DNA from: CAIWHR01 sp963809965
GTDB taxonomy: Bacteria > Pseudomonadota > Gammaproteobacteria > Burkholderiales > Casimicrobiaceae
Assembly: GCA_963809965.1 (NCBI GenBank)
Contig: CAWELU010000038.1
Span: forward strand, 186,001-250,000
DNA length: 64,000 nt
Reading direction: 5' to 3'
Shown here: positions 29,826 through 38,225 of the stretch, piece by piece
Numbering within the stretch: the stretch's first letter is position 1
Layout: the number at the start of each line of letters is the position of its first letter
Position numbers and translations under genes: made by a program
The notes under the pieces: generated by a model
Databases searched by the model: none
Told to the model about the DNA's origin: nothing
Seen by the model: only the letters and a program-made list of their open reading frames with translations

Positions 29826-32800
29826 ATGCCCGCGCCCGCCTTCGTCCACCTGCGTCTGCACAGCGAGTTCTCGATCGCGGATGGCATCGTGCGTATCGAC
29901 GAGGCGGTCGCCGCGGCCGCGGCGGACGGCATGCCCGCGCTCGCGATCACCGACCTCGCCAACGCCTTCGGCCTCGTCAAGTTCTACCGGTCGGCGCGGG
30001 CAAGAGGCGTGAAGCCCCTTTTCGGCTGCGATGTCTGGATCACGCACGATGCGGAGCGCGACCAGCCGTTTCGCGCGCTGCTGCTCGCGCAATCGAATGC
30101 GGGCTATCTGCGCCTCGCCGACTGGCTCACGCGCGCGTATCGCGGCAACCAGTACCGCGGGCGAGCCGAGTTCAAGCGCGACTGGTTTGCCGAAGGCACC
30201 GACGGACTGCTGGCGCTCTCCGGCGGGCGCGACGGCGAAGTGGGCGGCGCGCTGCTGCAGGGCAACGCGACCGGCGCGGGTCGGGCGGCACGCGACTGGG
30301 CCGCACTCTTTCCGGGCCGCTTCTATCTGGAAGTGCAGCGGGCGGGGCACGCAGACGACGAAGCGCTCGTCGCTGCCACGGTGCAGCTCGCGCATCAGCT
30401 GGCGTTGCCGACGGTGGCAACACATCCCGTGCAGTTTCTTCGGCGCGAGGAATTCCGCGCGCACGAAGCGCGCGTTTGCATCGCCGAGGGCCATGTGCTC
30501 GCCGATCCGCGGCGGCCGCGACGCTTCACGTCCGACCAGTACTTCAAGACCCAGGCCGAGATGACGGCAGCCTTTGCGGACCTGCCCGGCGCGCTCGCCA
30601 ATTCGGTCGCGATCGCGAAGCGCTGCAACCTGACGATCCCGCTCGGCAGGAATGTCCTGCCCGCGTTCCCCACGCCGGAAGGCCTCACGCTCGACGAGCA
30701 TCTGCGCGAGGTCGCGGCCGCAGGCCTCGAGCGGCGTCTCGCGGAACTCTATCCGGACCCGGCCCTGCGCGAGGTCCGGCGCGCCGAGTATGTCACGCGG
30801 CTCGATTTCGAGACGAAGACCATCGTACAGATGGGCTTCGCCGGCTACTTTCTCATCGTCGCCGACTTCATCAACTGGGCCAAGAACACCGGCGTCCCGG
30901 TCGGGCCGGGACGCGGATCCGGTGCCGGCTCGCTCGTCGCCTACGCGCTCGGCATCACCGATCTCGATCCACTCCGCTACGCGCTGCTCTTCGAACGGTT
31001 TCTCAATCCCGAGCGCGTATCGATGCCCGACTTCGACATCGATTTCTGCCAGGATGGCCGCGACCGCGTGATCGACTACGTAAAAGCGAAGTACGGCGCC
31101 GAATCGGTCTCGCAGATCGCAACGTTCGGCACCATGGCGGCGAAGGCCGCGGTGCGCGATGTCGGTCGGGTGCTCGATCTCGGCTACAACTTCTGCGACG
31201 GGATCGCCAAGCTGATCCCGTTCCAGCCCGGCAAGCAGATCACGCTGAGGGACGCGCGCGCGATGGAGCCGCTCTTGGCCGAGCGCGAGAAGAACGAGGA
31301 GGAGGTACGCGAGCTGCTCTCGCTCGCCGAGGCGCTCGAGGGCGTCACGCGCAACGTCGGCATGCATGCCGGCGGCGTCCTGATCGCGCCCGGCAAGCTC
31401 ACCGACTTCTGTCCGCTGTACACGCAGCCGGGATCGGACGCGCTCGTCTCGCAGTTCGACAAGGACGACGTCGAGGCGGTCGGCCTCGTCAAGTTCGACT
31501 TTCTCGGCCTCACCACGCTGACCATCCTCGACTGGACGCTGCGCTACGTGCGCCGGCTCGACCCGGCCTCTGTGCTCACGCTCGACACGCTGCCGCTCGA
31601 CGACAAGGCGACCTACGACATCCTGAAGGCCGGGAACACGACCGCGGTGTTCCAGTTCGAATCGCGCGGCATGCGCGACCTCCTGAAGCAGGCGCCGCCC
31701 ACACGCTTCGAGGACATCATCGCGCTCGTCGCGCTGTACCGGCCCGGGCCGATGGAGCTCATCCCCGACTACACCGCGCGCAAGACCGGGCGCGAGCGCG
31801 TCGACTACCTCGATGCCCGGCTCGAACCGATTCTCGGGCCGACCTACGGGGTGATGATCTACCAGGAGCAGGTGATGCAGATCGCGCAGTTGATCGGCGG
31901 CTACACGCTGGGCGCCGCCGACCTGCTGCGCCGCGCGATGGGCAAGAAGGACGCCAAGGAGATGGCGAAGCATGGCGACATCTTCATCGCCGGCGCCGAG
32001 CGGAATGGCCTGGCGCGCAACAAGGCGACCGCGCTGTTCGAGCTGATGGCCAAGTTCGCGGGCTACGGATTCAACAAGTCGCACGCTGCGGCGTATGCGC
32101 TCATCGCCTACCAGACCGCCTACTTCAAGGCGCACCATTGCGCCGCGTTCATGGCCGCCAACCTGTCGCTGGTCATGGACGACACGGACAAGGTGCGCGC
32201 GCTCTACGACGATGCGCTGGCGCAGGGCCTCGCGATCCTGCCGCCCGACGTCAACGAATCGAATTACCGCTTCGAGCCGATCGACGGCAAGCGCATCCGC
32301 TACGGTCTGGGCGGGATCAAGGGCACCGGTGCGCAGGCGATCGAGTCGATCGTCGCGGCCCGCGCTTCCGGCGGCCCGTTCCGCGATCTGTTCGACTTCT
32401 GCCGCCGCGTCGACAAGCGACTGGTCAATCGTCGGGTCGTCGAGGCGCTCGTCCGCGGCGGCGCGTTCGATGCGCTCGACGCACGGCGCGCCACGTTGTT
32501 TGCGGCAGCGGGGATCGCGCTCGCCGAGGCGGAGAAGGCCGAAGCCGCGGCGGCGCAGGTCTCGCTGTTCGGCGAAGGGCCGCAGGAGCGCTGGACCGCG
32601 CTCGACACCGCCCGCGAATGGTCCGACGCCGAGCGGCTCGCGCACGAGAAGGCGGCGCTCGGGTTCTACCTGTCCGGGCACCCCTATGCCGCTTACGCGG
32701 CGGAGCTCGCGCCGCTGATCCGGCAGCCGCTCGCGAACCTGCAGCCGAAGAAGGAGCCGACGCTCGTCGCCGGAATCGTCACCGCCTTGCGCGTCCAGTC

Positions 32801-33257
32801 GAGCAAGCGCGGCAAGATGGCGTTCGTGACGCTGGACGACGGCGGGGGGATGGTGGAGATCGTCGTATTCAACGAGACCTTCGACGCCGCGCGCAGCCTG
32901 CTGCGCGAGGATCAGCTCGTGATCGTCGAAGCGAAGATCATGCAACGCGTCGGCGACGACGGCCAACTGCAGGGACTGCGGGTGGTCGCGGAGAATGTCT
33001 ACGACCTCGCCACGATCCGGAAGCGCCTTGCGAAGGGGTTGCGCCTTTCCTGCAACGGCGGCGCCGATGCGGCGCGGCTCGCCGAACTTCTGTCGCCATT
33101 CGCGAACGGCACCTGCCCGATCGTCGTCGAGTACCGCAACCGGAGCATGGGCGGCGAACTGGAACTGCCCGATGCCTGGCGGGTGCATCCGGACGAGCAG
33201 CTGATCGCCCGGCTGAAGGAGTGGCTCGCTCCGGAGAACGTCCGCGTGGTCTACTGA
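29826..33257 (+). CDS. dnaE: DNA polymerase III subunit alpha
   Basis: 1143 aa, intact, replicative polymerase. The N-terminal PHP domain begins FVHLRLHSEFSIADG. The palm has the catalytic PDFDIDFCQDGRD near residue 400, together with GPGRGSGAGSLVAY. The fingers, the beta-clamp/OB region (VTALRVQSSKRGKMAFVTLDD) and C-terminus are complete. Length is close to the family (about 1150-1170). TAAAAT at 29797-29802 could be a -10, but no -35 fits well. The dense opposite-strand open frames here are GC-rich shadows. Confidence 0.98.
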   Translation: MPAPAFVHLRLHSEFSIADGIVRIDEAVAAAAADGMPALAITDLANAFGLVKFYRSARARGVKPLFGCDVWITHDAERDQPFRALLLAQSNAGYLRLADWLTRAYRGNQYRGRAEFKRDWFAEGTDGLLALSGGRDGEVGGALLQGNATGAGRAARDWAALFPGRFYLEVQRAGHADDEALVAATVQLAHQLALPTVATHPVQFLRREEFRAHEARVCIAEGHVLADPRRPRRFTSDQYFKTQAEMTAAFADLPGALANSVAIAKRCNLTIPLGRNVLPAFPTPEGLTLDEHLREVAAAGLERRLAELYPDPALREVRRAEYVTRLDFETKTIVQMGFAGYFLIVADFINWAKNTGVPVGPGRGSGAGSLVAYALGITDLDPLRYALLFERFLNPERVSMPDFDIDFCQDGRDRVIDYVKAKYGAESVSQIATFGTMAAKAAVRDVGRVLDLGYNFCDGIAKLIPFQPGKQITLRDARAMEPLLAEREKNEEEVRELLSLAEALEGVTRNVGMHAGGVLIAPGKLTDFCPLYTQPGSDALVSQFDKDDVEAVGLVKFDFLGLTTLTILDWTLRYVRRLDPASVLTLDTLPLDDKATYDILKAGNTTAVFQFESRGMRDLLKQAPPTRFEDIIALVALYRPGPMELIPDYTARKTGRERVDYLDARLEPILGPTYGVMIYQEQVMQIAQLIGGYTLGAADLLRRAMGKKDAKEMAKHGDIFIAGAERNGLARNKATALFELMAKFAGYGFNKSHAAAYALIAYQTAYFKAHHCAAFMAANLSLVMDDTDKVRALYDDALAQGLAILPPDVNESNYRFEPIDGKRIRYGLGGIKGTGAQAIESIVAARASGGPFRDLFDFCRRVDKRLVNRRVVEALVRGGAFDALDARRATLFAAAGIALAEAEKAEAAAAQVSLFGEGPQERWTALDTAREWSDAERLAHEKAALGFYLSGHPYAAYAAELAPLIRQPLANLQPKKEPTLVAGIVTALRVQSSKRGKMAFVTLDDGGGMVEIVVFNETFDAARSLLREDQLVIVEAKIMQRVGDDGQLQGLRVVAENVYDLATIRKRLAKGLRLSCNGGADAARLAELLSPFANGTCPIVVEYRNRSMGGELELPDAWRVHPDEQLIARLKEWLAPENVRVVY

Positions 33258-33392
33258 GCCGGGCGCTTCCGCCCGCACGGTACTTCGCGGCGAAGAGCTT
33301 GCGGACGCACCGCTTCGTCGACCTTCGTGTTGTCGATGCCCATCACTGCCCGCACGATACCGAGGATGCCTGGCGTGCACACTTCCGACTTG

Positions 33393-33760
33393 CTAGGACT
33401 TTGCTGCCCTGACCACATGTACCGATGCTCCAAACGTCACTCGCCCTTCGGCGGTAACGCAGGAGCCGAGAACGTGCTGCGCTTCTTGCAGGATGCGGGC
33501 GATCTCGCGTTCGGTGAGCAGCACTCCCATCAGCGGCAGCCAACCCCTGAGGTCCGCTTCAACCATGACCCGAATGCCAGGAAACGTCCACCTCGGCCGC
33601 ATATGCCGGCATGCTGTCAAGGGAGTCCCAAACCGCAACCACCAGACTTCCTCCGGAAGTCAACACACGTAGCATTTCGCGGAGCGCCCGGACGCGGTCC
33701 GTGAAGAACATGAGGCCAAACTGGCTCACAACGACGTCGAAAGAGCCCGGCGCCGCCGAC
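33393..33760 (-). pseudogene. SAM-dependent methyltransferase remnant
   Basis: Only the middle and C-terminal parts of a UbiE-like methyltransferase remain: FDVVVSQFGLMFFTDR and the GGSLVVAVWDSLD strand, then in another frame EADLRGWLPLMGVLLTEREI and VTFGASVHVV. The SAM-binding motif I region is missing and there is a frame change near 33600. It directly follows another fragment (33811-34023). Loss of the N-terminal third is a real deletion rather than a single-base error. Confidence 0.75.
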
Positions 33761-33810
33761 TCAGGATGCGCTGGATTCGCCCGGCGCGACCGCACGCGTG
33801 CCGATGCTGA

Positions 33811-34023
33811 TTGAGAACGGCGAGGCCGCTGCGAGACGGATATCAGTGTGCCGGTCCCCTCCAAGTGCTCGCGAACAATGAAACCACGAGCATTTGCCTC
33901 CTCCCACACAGGCAGACGCGGACAGGACGTGCGCCATGCCTCGATGACTTCTGCTATGGCCTTGGCCGCGGGCCGATCCATTCCAGAAGGTCCATCACCA
34001 GCGCGTCTACGGGATCAGACATA
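33811..34023 (-). pseudogene. Small conserved hypothetical protein, frameshifted
   Basis: Starts MSDPVDALVMDLLEWIG at ATG 34023, then a frame change near 33965 leads into AEVIEAWRTSCPRLPVWEEANARGFIVREH. This resembles the start of short proteobacterial proteins with a winged-helix-like layout, but I cannot name a function. The end is blurred where it meets the methyltransferase remnant. It lies at the dnaE-proximal, most decayed edge of the cassette region. Confidence 0.45.
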
Positions 34024-34106
34024 GGCGACTCCTCAGCAAGAGCAACATGACACTACGCTTCCGACCTACGCATGGCAACGGCGTCGCGCCGATTGGGGCC
34101 TAGCGC

Positions 34107-34178
34107 CGCGTTGACCGGCAGACGAGAAGCGGCGGGCGAAGCGCCGCCGGCGAGCGTCCGCGGTGAACGACAGGTCAG
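34107..34178 (-). other. Decayed attC-like site
   Basis: An imperfect 72-bp palindrome begins GCCTAGC and ends GTCAGGC. Inner arms CGCGTTGACCGG and CCGCGGTGAACG can pair, around a GCGGCGGGCGAAGCGCCGCC-like hairpin. It lies 6 bp beyond the stop of the ABC substrate-binding gene, where an attC of a minus-strand cassette should be. The essential GTT of the core is mutated (GCTAGGC on the minus strand), so it should no longer recombine. Confidence 0.5.
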
Positions 34179-34183
34179 GCTCC

Positions 34184-35170
34184 TCATTCGATTATCCGGT
34201 CTGCCCGAAGGAGGAGCGAACGTGGAATCGAAACACCGAGTAGCTTCGCAGTCTTCATGTTGATCACCAATTCGAATTTCGTAGGTTGTTCCACGGGGAG
34301 CTCTGCAGGTCTTGCGCCCTTGAGAATCTTGGCAACGTAGCCACCGGAACTTCGCCCCATCTCGGGGAAACTCGGACCGTAGGCCATAAGACCACCGGCG
34401 TCTGCGTACGTGCCGTTAGCGCTAACGGACGGGAGGCGTGCCCTTTCCGCCAGGGCAGCGATCCTAGGGGCGTGCGCCGCAACAAGAATCGGATCCGGGA
34501 GCACATTGAGCCCCGTAATTCCATCCGTTGCGAAACTCGTGAACACTTTTTCGATGGACGCCAGGTCGCGCGCTTCAAACAGTCGAAGTTGGATTCCCAG
34601 TCGGCGCGCGGCAACCTCGGTCTCCCGAACCTGCTGCATTTGGAAGACGCGATTCGCCGGGTTGAATAGAACGGCAACGCGCCGTACGCCGGGGACCGCT
34701 TCGGTCAACAGCTCGAGCCGCTTGCCCGCAGACTCCGAGAACATGCCCGCCGTGCCTGTGACGTTTCCACCAGGGCGCGCGAGGGTCGAGACGAGCCCCG
34801 AGCCAACCGGATCGGAAACGCCGAGCATGACAATCGGAATGTCCTTCGTATTGTCCTTCGCTGCGATGGATGCCTGCGTGACAAAGGTGACCAGCACATC
34901 GACCGGCAAACCGATGAGTTCTCGGGCCAGATCCGGAAGCCGTTCGAATTGACCGTTGGCGAACCGGGATTCGATGACGACATCCGTATCTTCCACGAAC
35001 CCGTTCTCGCGCAATCCTTGCCTCAAGCCTGCAAGCACAGGAGCAGAGCTTTCTGGCGTGCTCGGGCTCAAGAAACCGACTCGTAGACTCGCGGCATCGG
35101 ACTGCGTCTGGAATGCGCAAAGGGCGAAGAACGCGATCACGAATGCGAAAGCGGTGCGTCTGGGTCCCAT
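34184..35170 (-). CDS. ABC transporter substrate-binding protein (TrpX/DUF534-like)
   Basis: 328 aa, intact. Signal peptide (about residues 1-27, DAA), then SLRVGFLSPSTPESS, IVMLGVSDPVGSGLVSTLARPGGNVTG, LLTEAVPGVRRVAVLFNP and the family ending KTAKLLGVSIPRSLLLRADRIIE. The family binds aromatic amino acids or unknown ligands in the periplasm. Start ATG 35170 (MGPRRTAFAF) is chosen for the signal peptide, although the frame is open far upstream. No permease or ATPase gene is present. Such isolated receptors are frequent in soil betaproteobacteria. It may be a cassette gene because an attC-like palindrome follows it. Confidence 0.9.
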   Translation of the reverse strand: MGPRRTAFAFVIAFFALCAFQTQSDAASLRVGFLSPSTPESSAPVLAGLRQGLRENGFVEDTDVVIESRFANGQFERLPDLARELIGLPVDVLVTFVTQASIAAKDNTKDIPIVMLGVSDPVGSGLVSTLARPGGNVTGTAGMFSESAGKRLELLTEAVPGVRRVAVLFNPANRVFQMQQVRETEVAARRLGIQLRLFEARDLASIEKVFTSFATDGITGLNVLPDPILVAAHAPRIAALAERARLPSVSANGTYADAGGLMAYGPSFPEMGRSSGGYVAKILKGARPAELPVEQPTKFELVINMKTAKLLGVSIPRSLLLRADRIIE

Positions 35171-35511
35171 TGCGAAACGGCAGTTGGCACGACGTTGGAG
35201 GTGAGCGGCAATCAACCGTCCCACGGAACGTAATAGGGTGCTACCACCGGCCTCGACTCGCTCGCGGTAGGGAGCGTTTGGACGGAGGGACATGCGGATT
35301 ACGGAGTGATTCCGACCCAAGCCAACTTGCATCGGCTGTTGGAGGCTAGCGCCATCACGGCGACGCATCTCGATGTAGGAGATTACGTTGTCACTCATGC
35401 GCTGCCATACGCCACTGAATGTGCAAGGTGGTCGGTGCGCCGCTCTGGCGCTCGCCAAGTATAGGCCTTGAACCGGCGCTTCCGGTTGACGTCTGGGCCA
35501 CATTGGTTGCA
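35171..35511. other. 341-bp stretch without a supportable gene
   Basis: The stretch between the substrate-binding protein gene and the small membrane protein gene. The minus-strand frame is open but has no recognisable domain, signal peptide or ribosome site. A weak palindrome (ACCGGCGCTTCCGGT, about 35471-35485) might be a remnant of a cassette boundary, but the core boxes are not recognisable. Confidence 0.4.
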
Positions 35512-35847
35512 TCAAACATGCGGCAGCGGCATGCCAAATATCAAAGTTGCAACCAAGAGTATCGCCGACGTTGCCACGCCGGGCGCAATGAACGCGAGAA
35601 CGCCAGACACAAGAATTCTGTAAGCCCAGTGCGGCGATGTTCCAGCTCCGAGCCGAAGCTTGAAGAATAGGATGACGAAATTTGCTGCGATGGTGAACCA
35701 CATCGCCACCGACAAGTGTGCGGGAGCCGAGAGCCCCGAGAAAGCAAGGAGAAGAAGGGCACACGTGACGAGCCACGTGCGCGGGAGCAGCACGATCCCG
35801 CGAATGGTCTTGCCAGTGTCAAAAGCGCCACGAAGGTCCATGTCCAT
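35512..35847 (-). CDS. Small membrane protein of unknown function (cassette gene)
   Basis: 111 aa from ATG 35847 (MDMDLRGAFDTGK). About three hydrophobic segments are visible: WLVTCALLLLAFSGL, VAMWFTIAANFVILFF and ILVSGVLAFIAPGV...ILLVATLIFG. The start lies 8 bp from the attC-like palindrome at 35855, as expected for the first gene of a cassette. Base composition is lower in GC than the chromosomal core around it. No function can be assigned. Confidence 0.6.
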   Translation of the reverse strand: MDMDLRGAFDTGKTIRGIVLLPRTWLVTCALLLLAFSGLSAPAHLSVAMWFTIAANFVILFFKLRLGAGTSPHWAYRILVSGVLAFIAPGVATSAILLVATLIFGMPLPHV

Positions 35848-35854
35848 CAATGCG

Positions 35855-35940
35855 GCCTAAGGTTCGCGCTGACCGGCCACTCCGGCGGAGCGAAGCGCAG
35901 CGCCGCCGGTTTGCGGTTCGCTCGAGCGCGCCGTCAGGGC
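35855..35940 (-). other. Degenerate attC-like site
   Basis: About 86 bp between the stop of the cysteine-pair protein (35953) and the start of the small membrane protein (35847). It begins GCCTAAG on the plus strand (one change from GCCTAAC) and ends GTCAGGGC. A GC-rich inverted repeat fills it (CCGGCGGAGCG with CGCCGCCGG). Position and box remnants fit a decayed attC of a minus-strand cassette. Confidence 0.5.
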
Positions 35941-35952
35941 ACTTACCGACGC

Positions 35953-36282
35953 TCAATGCGCTGCAGAATCTCGCGTGCGGTCCCATAGTGTCCCTTCCCA
36001 TTTACGGATGTAGCCGTTCTCTCCGCAGATCGGGCACCACCACACAATCGTGCCCTCCTCCGAGAGGACATCTGTCTCGATTATTCCCGGACACGGTTTT
36101 CGGCCAGGGCGCCGCGTGCATTTCACCGGGGCACCCAACAATTGCGCCGATGGTGGCGTCGTAGCGTCAACGACGATCCGTCCCAGGAACTCGGCAAGCC
36201 GCCTTGCCGGTCCGGGCATCGGAGCTATCGCCCCCGCTTCGGTCAAGAAGTGGCTGAGATCAGTGACCAGAGTTCGTGCCAT
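35953..36282 (-). CDS. Conserved hypothetical protein with a CxxC-type metal site (cassette gene)
   Basis: 109 aa. The N-terminal helix segment (LSHFLTEAGAIAPMPGPARRLAEFLGRI) is followed by KCTRRPGRKPCPGII and WWCPICGENGYIRKWEGTLWD. Cysteines in K-C, P-C-P-G and C-P-I-C suggest a zinc ribbon. I recall similar proteins across soil bacteria annotated as hypothetical, often in mobile regions. The stop is 13 bp from the attC-like site, as in integron cassettes. Function unknown. Confidence 0.75.
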   Translation of the reverse strand: MARTLVTDLSHFLTEAGAIAPMPGPARRLAEFLGRIVVDATTPPSAQLLGAPVKCTRRPGRKPCPGIIETDVLSEEGTIVWWCPICGENGYIRKWEGTLWDRTRDSAAH

Positions 36283-36312
36283 GTGCGGACTGATCTGAAC
36301 GTGATGAAGAGT

Positions 36313-37029
36313 CTACGCCGCGTGGCCTGGCGGCATGCTTCGGTTCTTGAGGCTTTCCGTGAACGCAGCGAGGTCGGCAGCGAACCGGGCAGGCTCTTCC
36401 CAGTGCAAGCCATGTCCAGCGCCGTGGTAGACCACGAACTGCGCACCCGCAATATCCTGGGCGCGCGCTTCCACGATATCAGGCGCGGCAAAACTGTCGC
36501 GGTCGCCCGAGATGACGAGAGTAGGCACCGATATCTTCCCAAGCTCCGCAGCGACGTCGTCCTCAAGTATTCCTGCGAACACCTCTCGCCAGACCCGCGC
36601 CGGAACTTTGAGGCTTTCCTCGACGACGGTCTCGAGGAATGCCGCCGGGACCGGCTGCGCCAACGTGCTCATTTGGAACTCCCGCACAAAGCCAGCGTCG
36701 ACCGGGTCCGTCAGCGTTGAAACGGTCTCCGCTATCTCGACCACGACTGGGTTGCGAGCTTCGCCATCAAAGGCGCCTATCAGCACCAGCGCGAGAGCGC
36801 GCCCCGGGAAGTCGATCGCGAAGCGCTGAGCGATCGCTCTGCCCATCGAGTGGCCCACGATGAGGGCTGATCCGAGACCGATGATGTCCGTGACCGCCAC
36901 CAGGTCCGCAGCGTAGTCGGCGTACCGGTAGCCGGTGGGCGGGCGGCTCGCGTCGCCGTGCCCGCGCTGCGTCAGAGCGAAGGCGCGGGAAGTCCGCCGT
37001 AGCGGGTCCAGTGCAACGACGGGTTGGGC
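36313..37029 (-). pseudogene. Alpha/beta hydrolase lacking its N-terminus, fused to half an attC
   Basis: Conserved hydrolase sequence starts abruptly at RAFALTQRGHGDASRP (36986) and runs to the end. It includes the nucleophile elbow GHSMGR, acid GDRDSF and histidine GAGHGLHWEE. The first 40-50 residues of the fold, with the HG oxyanion loop, are absent. Immediately upstream, within 3 bp of where homology stops, lies half of an attC site, which reads through in frame (PVVALDPLRR). A start exists further up (37152), so a chimeric protein could be made but is unlikely to fold normally. Confidence 0.75.
36989..37029 (-). other. Half attC site (right half missing)
   Basis: From 36989 to 37032 the plus strand matches the right half of the attC at 40604-40681 at 41 of 44 positions, including the core box GTTGGGC (37023-37029). 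The other arm is replaced by hydrolase coding sequence. In the minus orientation it lies 7 bp after the stop of the 44-codon frame, so it was the attC of that cassette. Confidence 0.85.
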
Positions 37030-37036
37030 GTCGCCG

Positions 37037-37171
37037 TCACTTCCCCCTGGGGCGAGTGTCCTCAACAAGGTGATAGGCCCCGAGGGCGAGGACACGCTGG
37101 TTCGCGAGCTTCGTGCTGAGTCCCTTGAGCAGGCGGTAGATGAGGCAAACAATGGTTGTTGTGATCCTCAT
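37037..37171 (-). CDS. Possible 44-aa small protein at the end of a cassette
   Basis: Frame of 44 codons from ATG 37171 (MRITTTIVCLIYRLLKGLS) to TGA 37037-37039. The first half is hydrophobic, the second basic (LGAYHLVEDTRPRGK). The stop is 7 bp before the attC core box, the usual place for a cassette gene to end. No similarity is known to me and the ribosome site is weak, so expression is uncertain. Confidence 0.35.
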   Translation of the reverse strand: MRITTTIVCLIYRLLKGLSTKLANQRVLALGAYHLVEDTRPRGK

Positions 37172-37222
37172 CGAGCCGCAGACTCGCGTGAAAAAATGGT
37201 CGGCCCAATTGCACGCAACGCT

Positions 37223-37414
37223 TCATGCAATTTGCCGGATTCGCTGTGCATTGGTGACAGCTTCGTGATACAGGTCGTCGAAGGATTGCACCAACTCGCG
37301 CTCTGCAGCCGAAGCGGTGATGCCTACGTTGACGGGTGATCGCTTCCTATCGGCCCCGAGAAGGCACGTTTGCCAAGTACCTTCAATTCGCTCAACGAGC
37401 TCAGCCGAAGACAT
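37223..37414 (-). CDS. 63-aa hypothetical protein coupled to the membrane protein
   Basis: ATG 37414 overlaps the stop of the upstream membrane-protein gene (TGATG). The predicted protein starts MSSAELVERIEGTWQTCLLG and ends SFDDLYHEAVTNAQRIRQIA. It is mostly amphipathic helix, soluble and acidic to neutral. Overlapping start and stop imply translational coupling, which supports it being real. Both genes sit in the same cassette, so the two products may act together. Not recognised as any family. Confidence 0.55.
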   Translation of the reverse strand: MSSAELVERIEGTWQTCLLGADRKRSPVNVGITASAAERELVQSFDDLYHEAVTNAQRIRQIA

Positions 37415-37842
37415 CAAGCGTTGGGGAGGCTTCCATGGCGCCCCCTTGCCGCTAGCCAACGGCCTGCGTACGTACAAAGCGGCAGCGCCGCCACCGCACC
37501 GCTCAATACTAAGAGCGGGTGCCCGGCAATCAAGATGGCCTGAATGGCCACAACAAGTAGTATTGACCCAACCACAAATCCGTGGGCGACGCGCGATCGC
37601 AGCCCCAGACGTCCGGCGAGCCACGAACCCGCGACTGCCCCGAATACCGACGCCACGGACACGCCGACAAGCGAGCCAACCCAAATCGCCTCGGAGCGTG
37701 CGAGTAGCGCCCTTCGGTCGTTCTCGACAAGATCGTCCCACGTCGGGACGAACGCGTGAGCTATGACGTCAACGACCAGGTTTAAGACAACGACCGCAAA
37801 GAGGCCCACTACGACTGCGAGAAAGCATTTGGCAATAACCAT
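37414..37842 (-). CDS. Cassette-encoded small membrane protein
   Basis: 142 aa from ATG 37842 (MVIAKCFLAVVVGLF). Four hydrophobic segments: the N-terminal FLAVVVGLFAVVVLNLVVDVI, then GSLVGVSVASVFGAVAGSWLAG, FVVGSILLVVAIQAILIAG and LLVLSGAVAALPLCTYAG. An amphipathic loop (PTWDDLVENDRRALLARSE) lies between the first two. The start is 25 bp from the attC core box at 37867, as expected for a cassette. Function unknown. Confidence 0.72.
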   Translation of the reverse strand: MVIAKCFLAVVVGLFAVVVLNLVVDVIAHAFVPTWDDLVENDRRALLARSEAIWVGSLVGVSVASVFGAVAGSWLAGRLGLRSRVAHGFVVGSILLVVAIQAILIAGHPLLVLSGAVAALPLCTYAGRWLAARGRHGSLPNA

Positions 37843-37866
37843 GGTCGCGATCCGCGAATTGATGCG

Positions 37867-37945
37867 GCCTAATGCCGCGATATAACCGACGGCTGCGAGG
37901 CGAGCGCGTAGCGCCACCGGTGGCGGTCGGTGTTGACTGTTGGGA
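37867..37945 (-). other. attC recombination site 1
   Basis: 79 bp. Core boxes GCCTAAT (37867-37873) and GTTGGGA (37939-37945) flank inner boxes ACCGAC (37885-37890) and GTCGGT (37926-37931) that can pair. The middle forms a GC-rich hairpin. It precedes the membrane-protein cassette in the minus orientation. An IS110-family remnant begins within about 85 bp on the other side. Confidence 0.75.
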
Positions 37946-38029
37946 TGGCCTCCCCCTGATCTTTCGGCATCATCGTGCCAGCTGGCCTCATGTGACGTGG
38001 GGTGTCAGCGCAACCAAATAGAGTCCGAC

Positions 38030-38225
38030 ATGAATGCTACCGGTGCTTTGCCGGTTGTGGGAGGGGATCTCGCGAAGTCGGTACTTCAGCTCGCCGTCGC
38101 TAGCGGGTCCCGGCGAGTAGTCGAATCCCAGTCAAGCGCAACAAGACCGATGTGGCCGACGCCTGCGCCTTGCTCGAAGCGGCCCGCTGTGCCGAGATCG
38201 TGCCAGGGCGGGTCAAGTACCGCGT
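38030..38225 (+). pseudogene. IS110-family transposase remnant
   Basis: The N-terminal DEDD segment (GGDLAKSVLQLAV) is followed, after an internal deletion, by KRNKTDVADACALLEAARCAEIVP, which is diagnostic of IS110-family transposases. It then loses similarity (GRVKYRVRAADL). Only about 65 codons remain, without the C-terminal serine domain. It sits beside attC 1. The IS1111-attC group of this family is known to insert in attC sites. The 258 bp up to hicB hold nothing I recognise. Confidence 0.8.

Noticed and set aside
29511..33380. 1289-codon open frame on the minus strand opposite dnaE
   Set aside because: It is a shadow of GC-rich codons in dnaE. It has no family motifs, and its composition (many R, A, E, H) mirrors the antisense of a high-GC gene.
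33251..33433. 60-codon minus-strand frame just after dnaE (GILGIVRAVMGIDNTK)
   Set aside because: It overlaps the dnaE end and has no start context or known similarity; it is too short to support.
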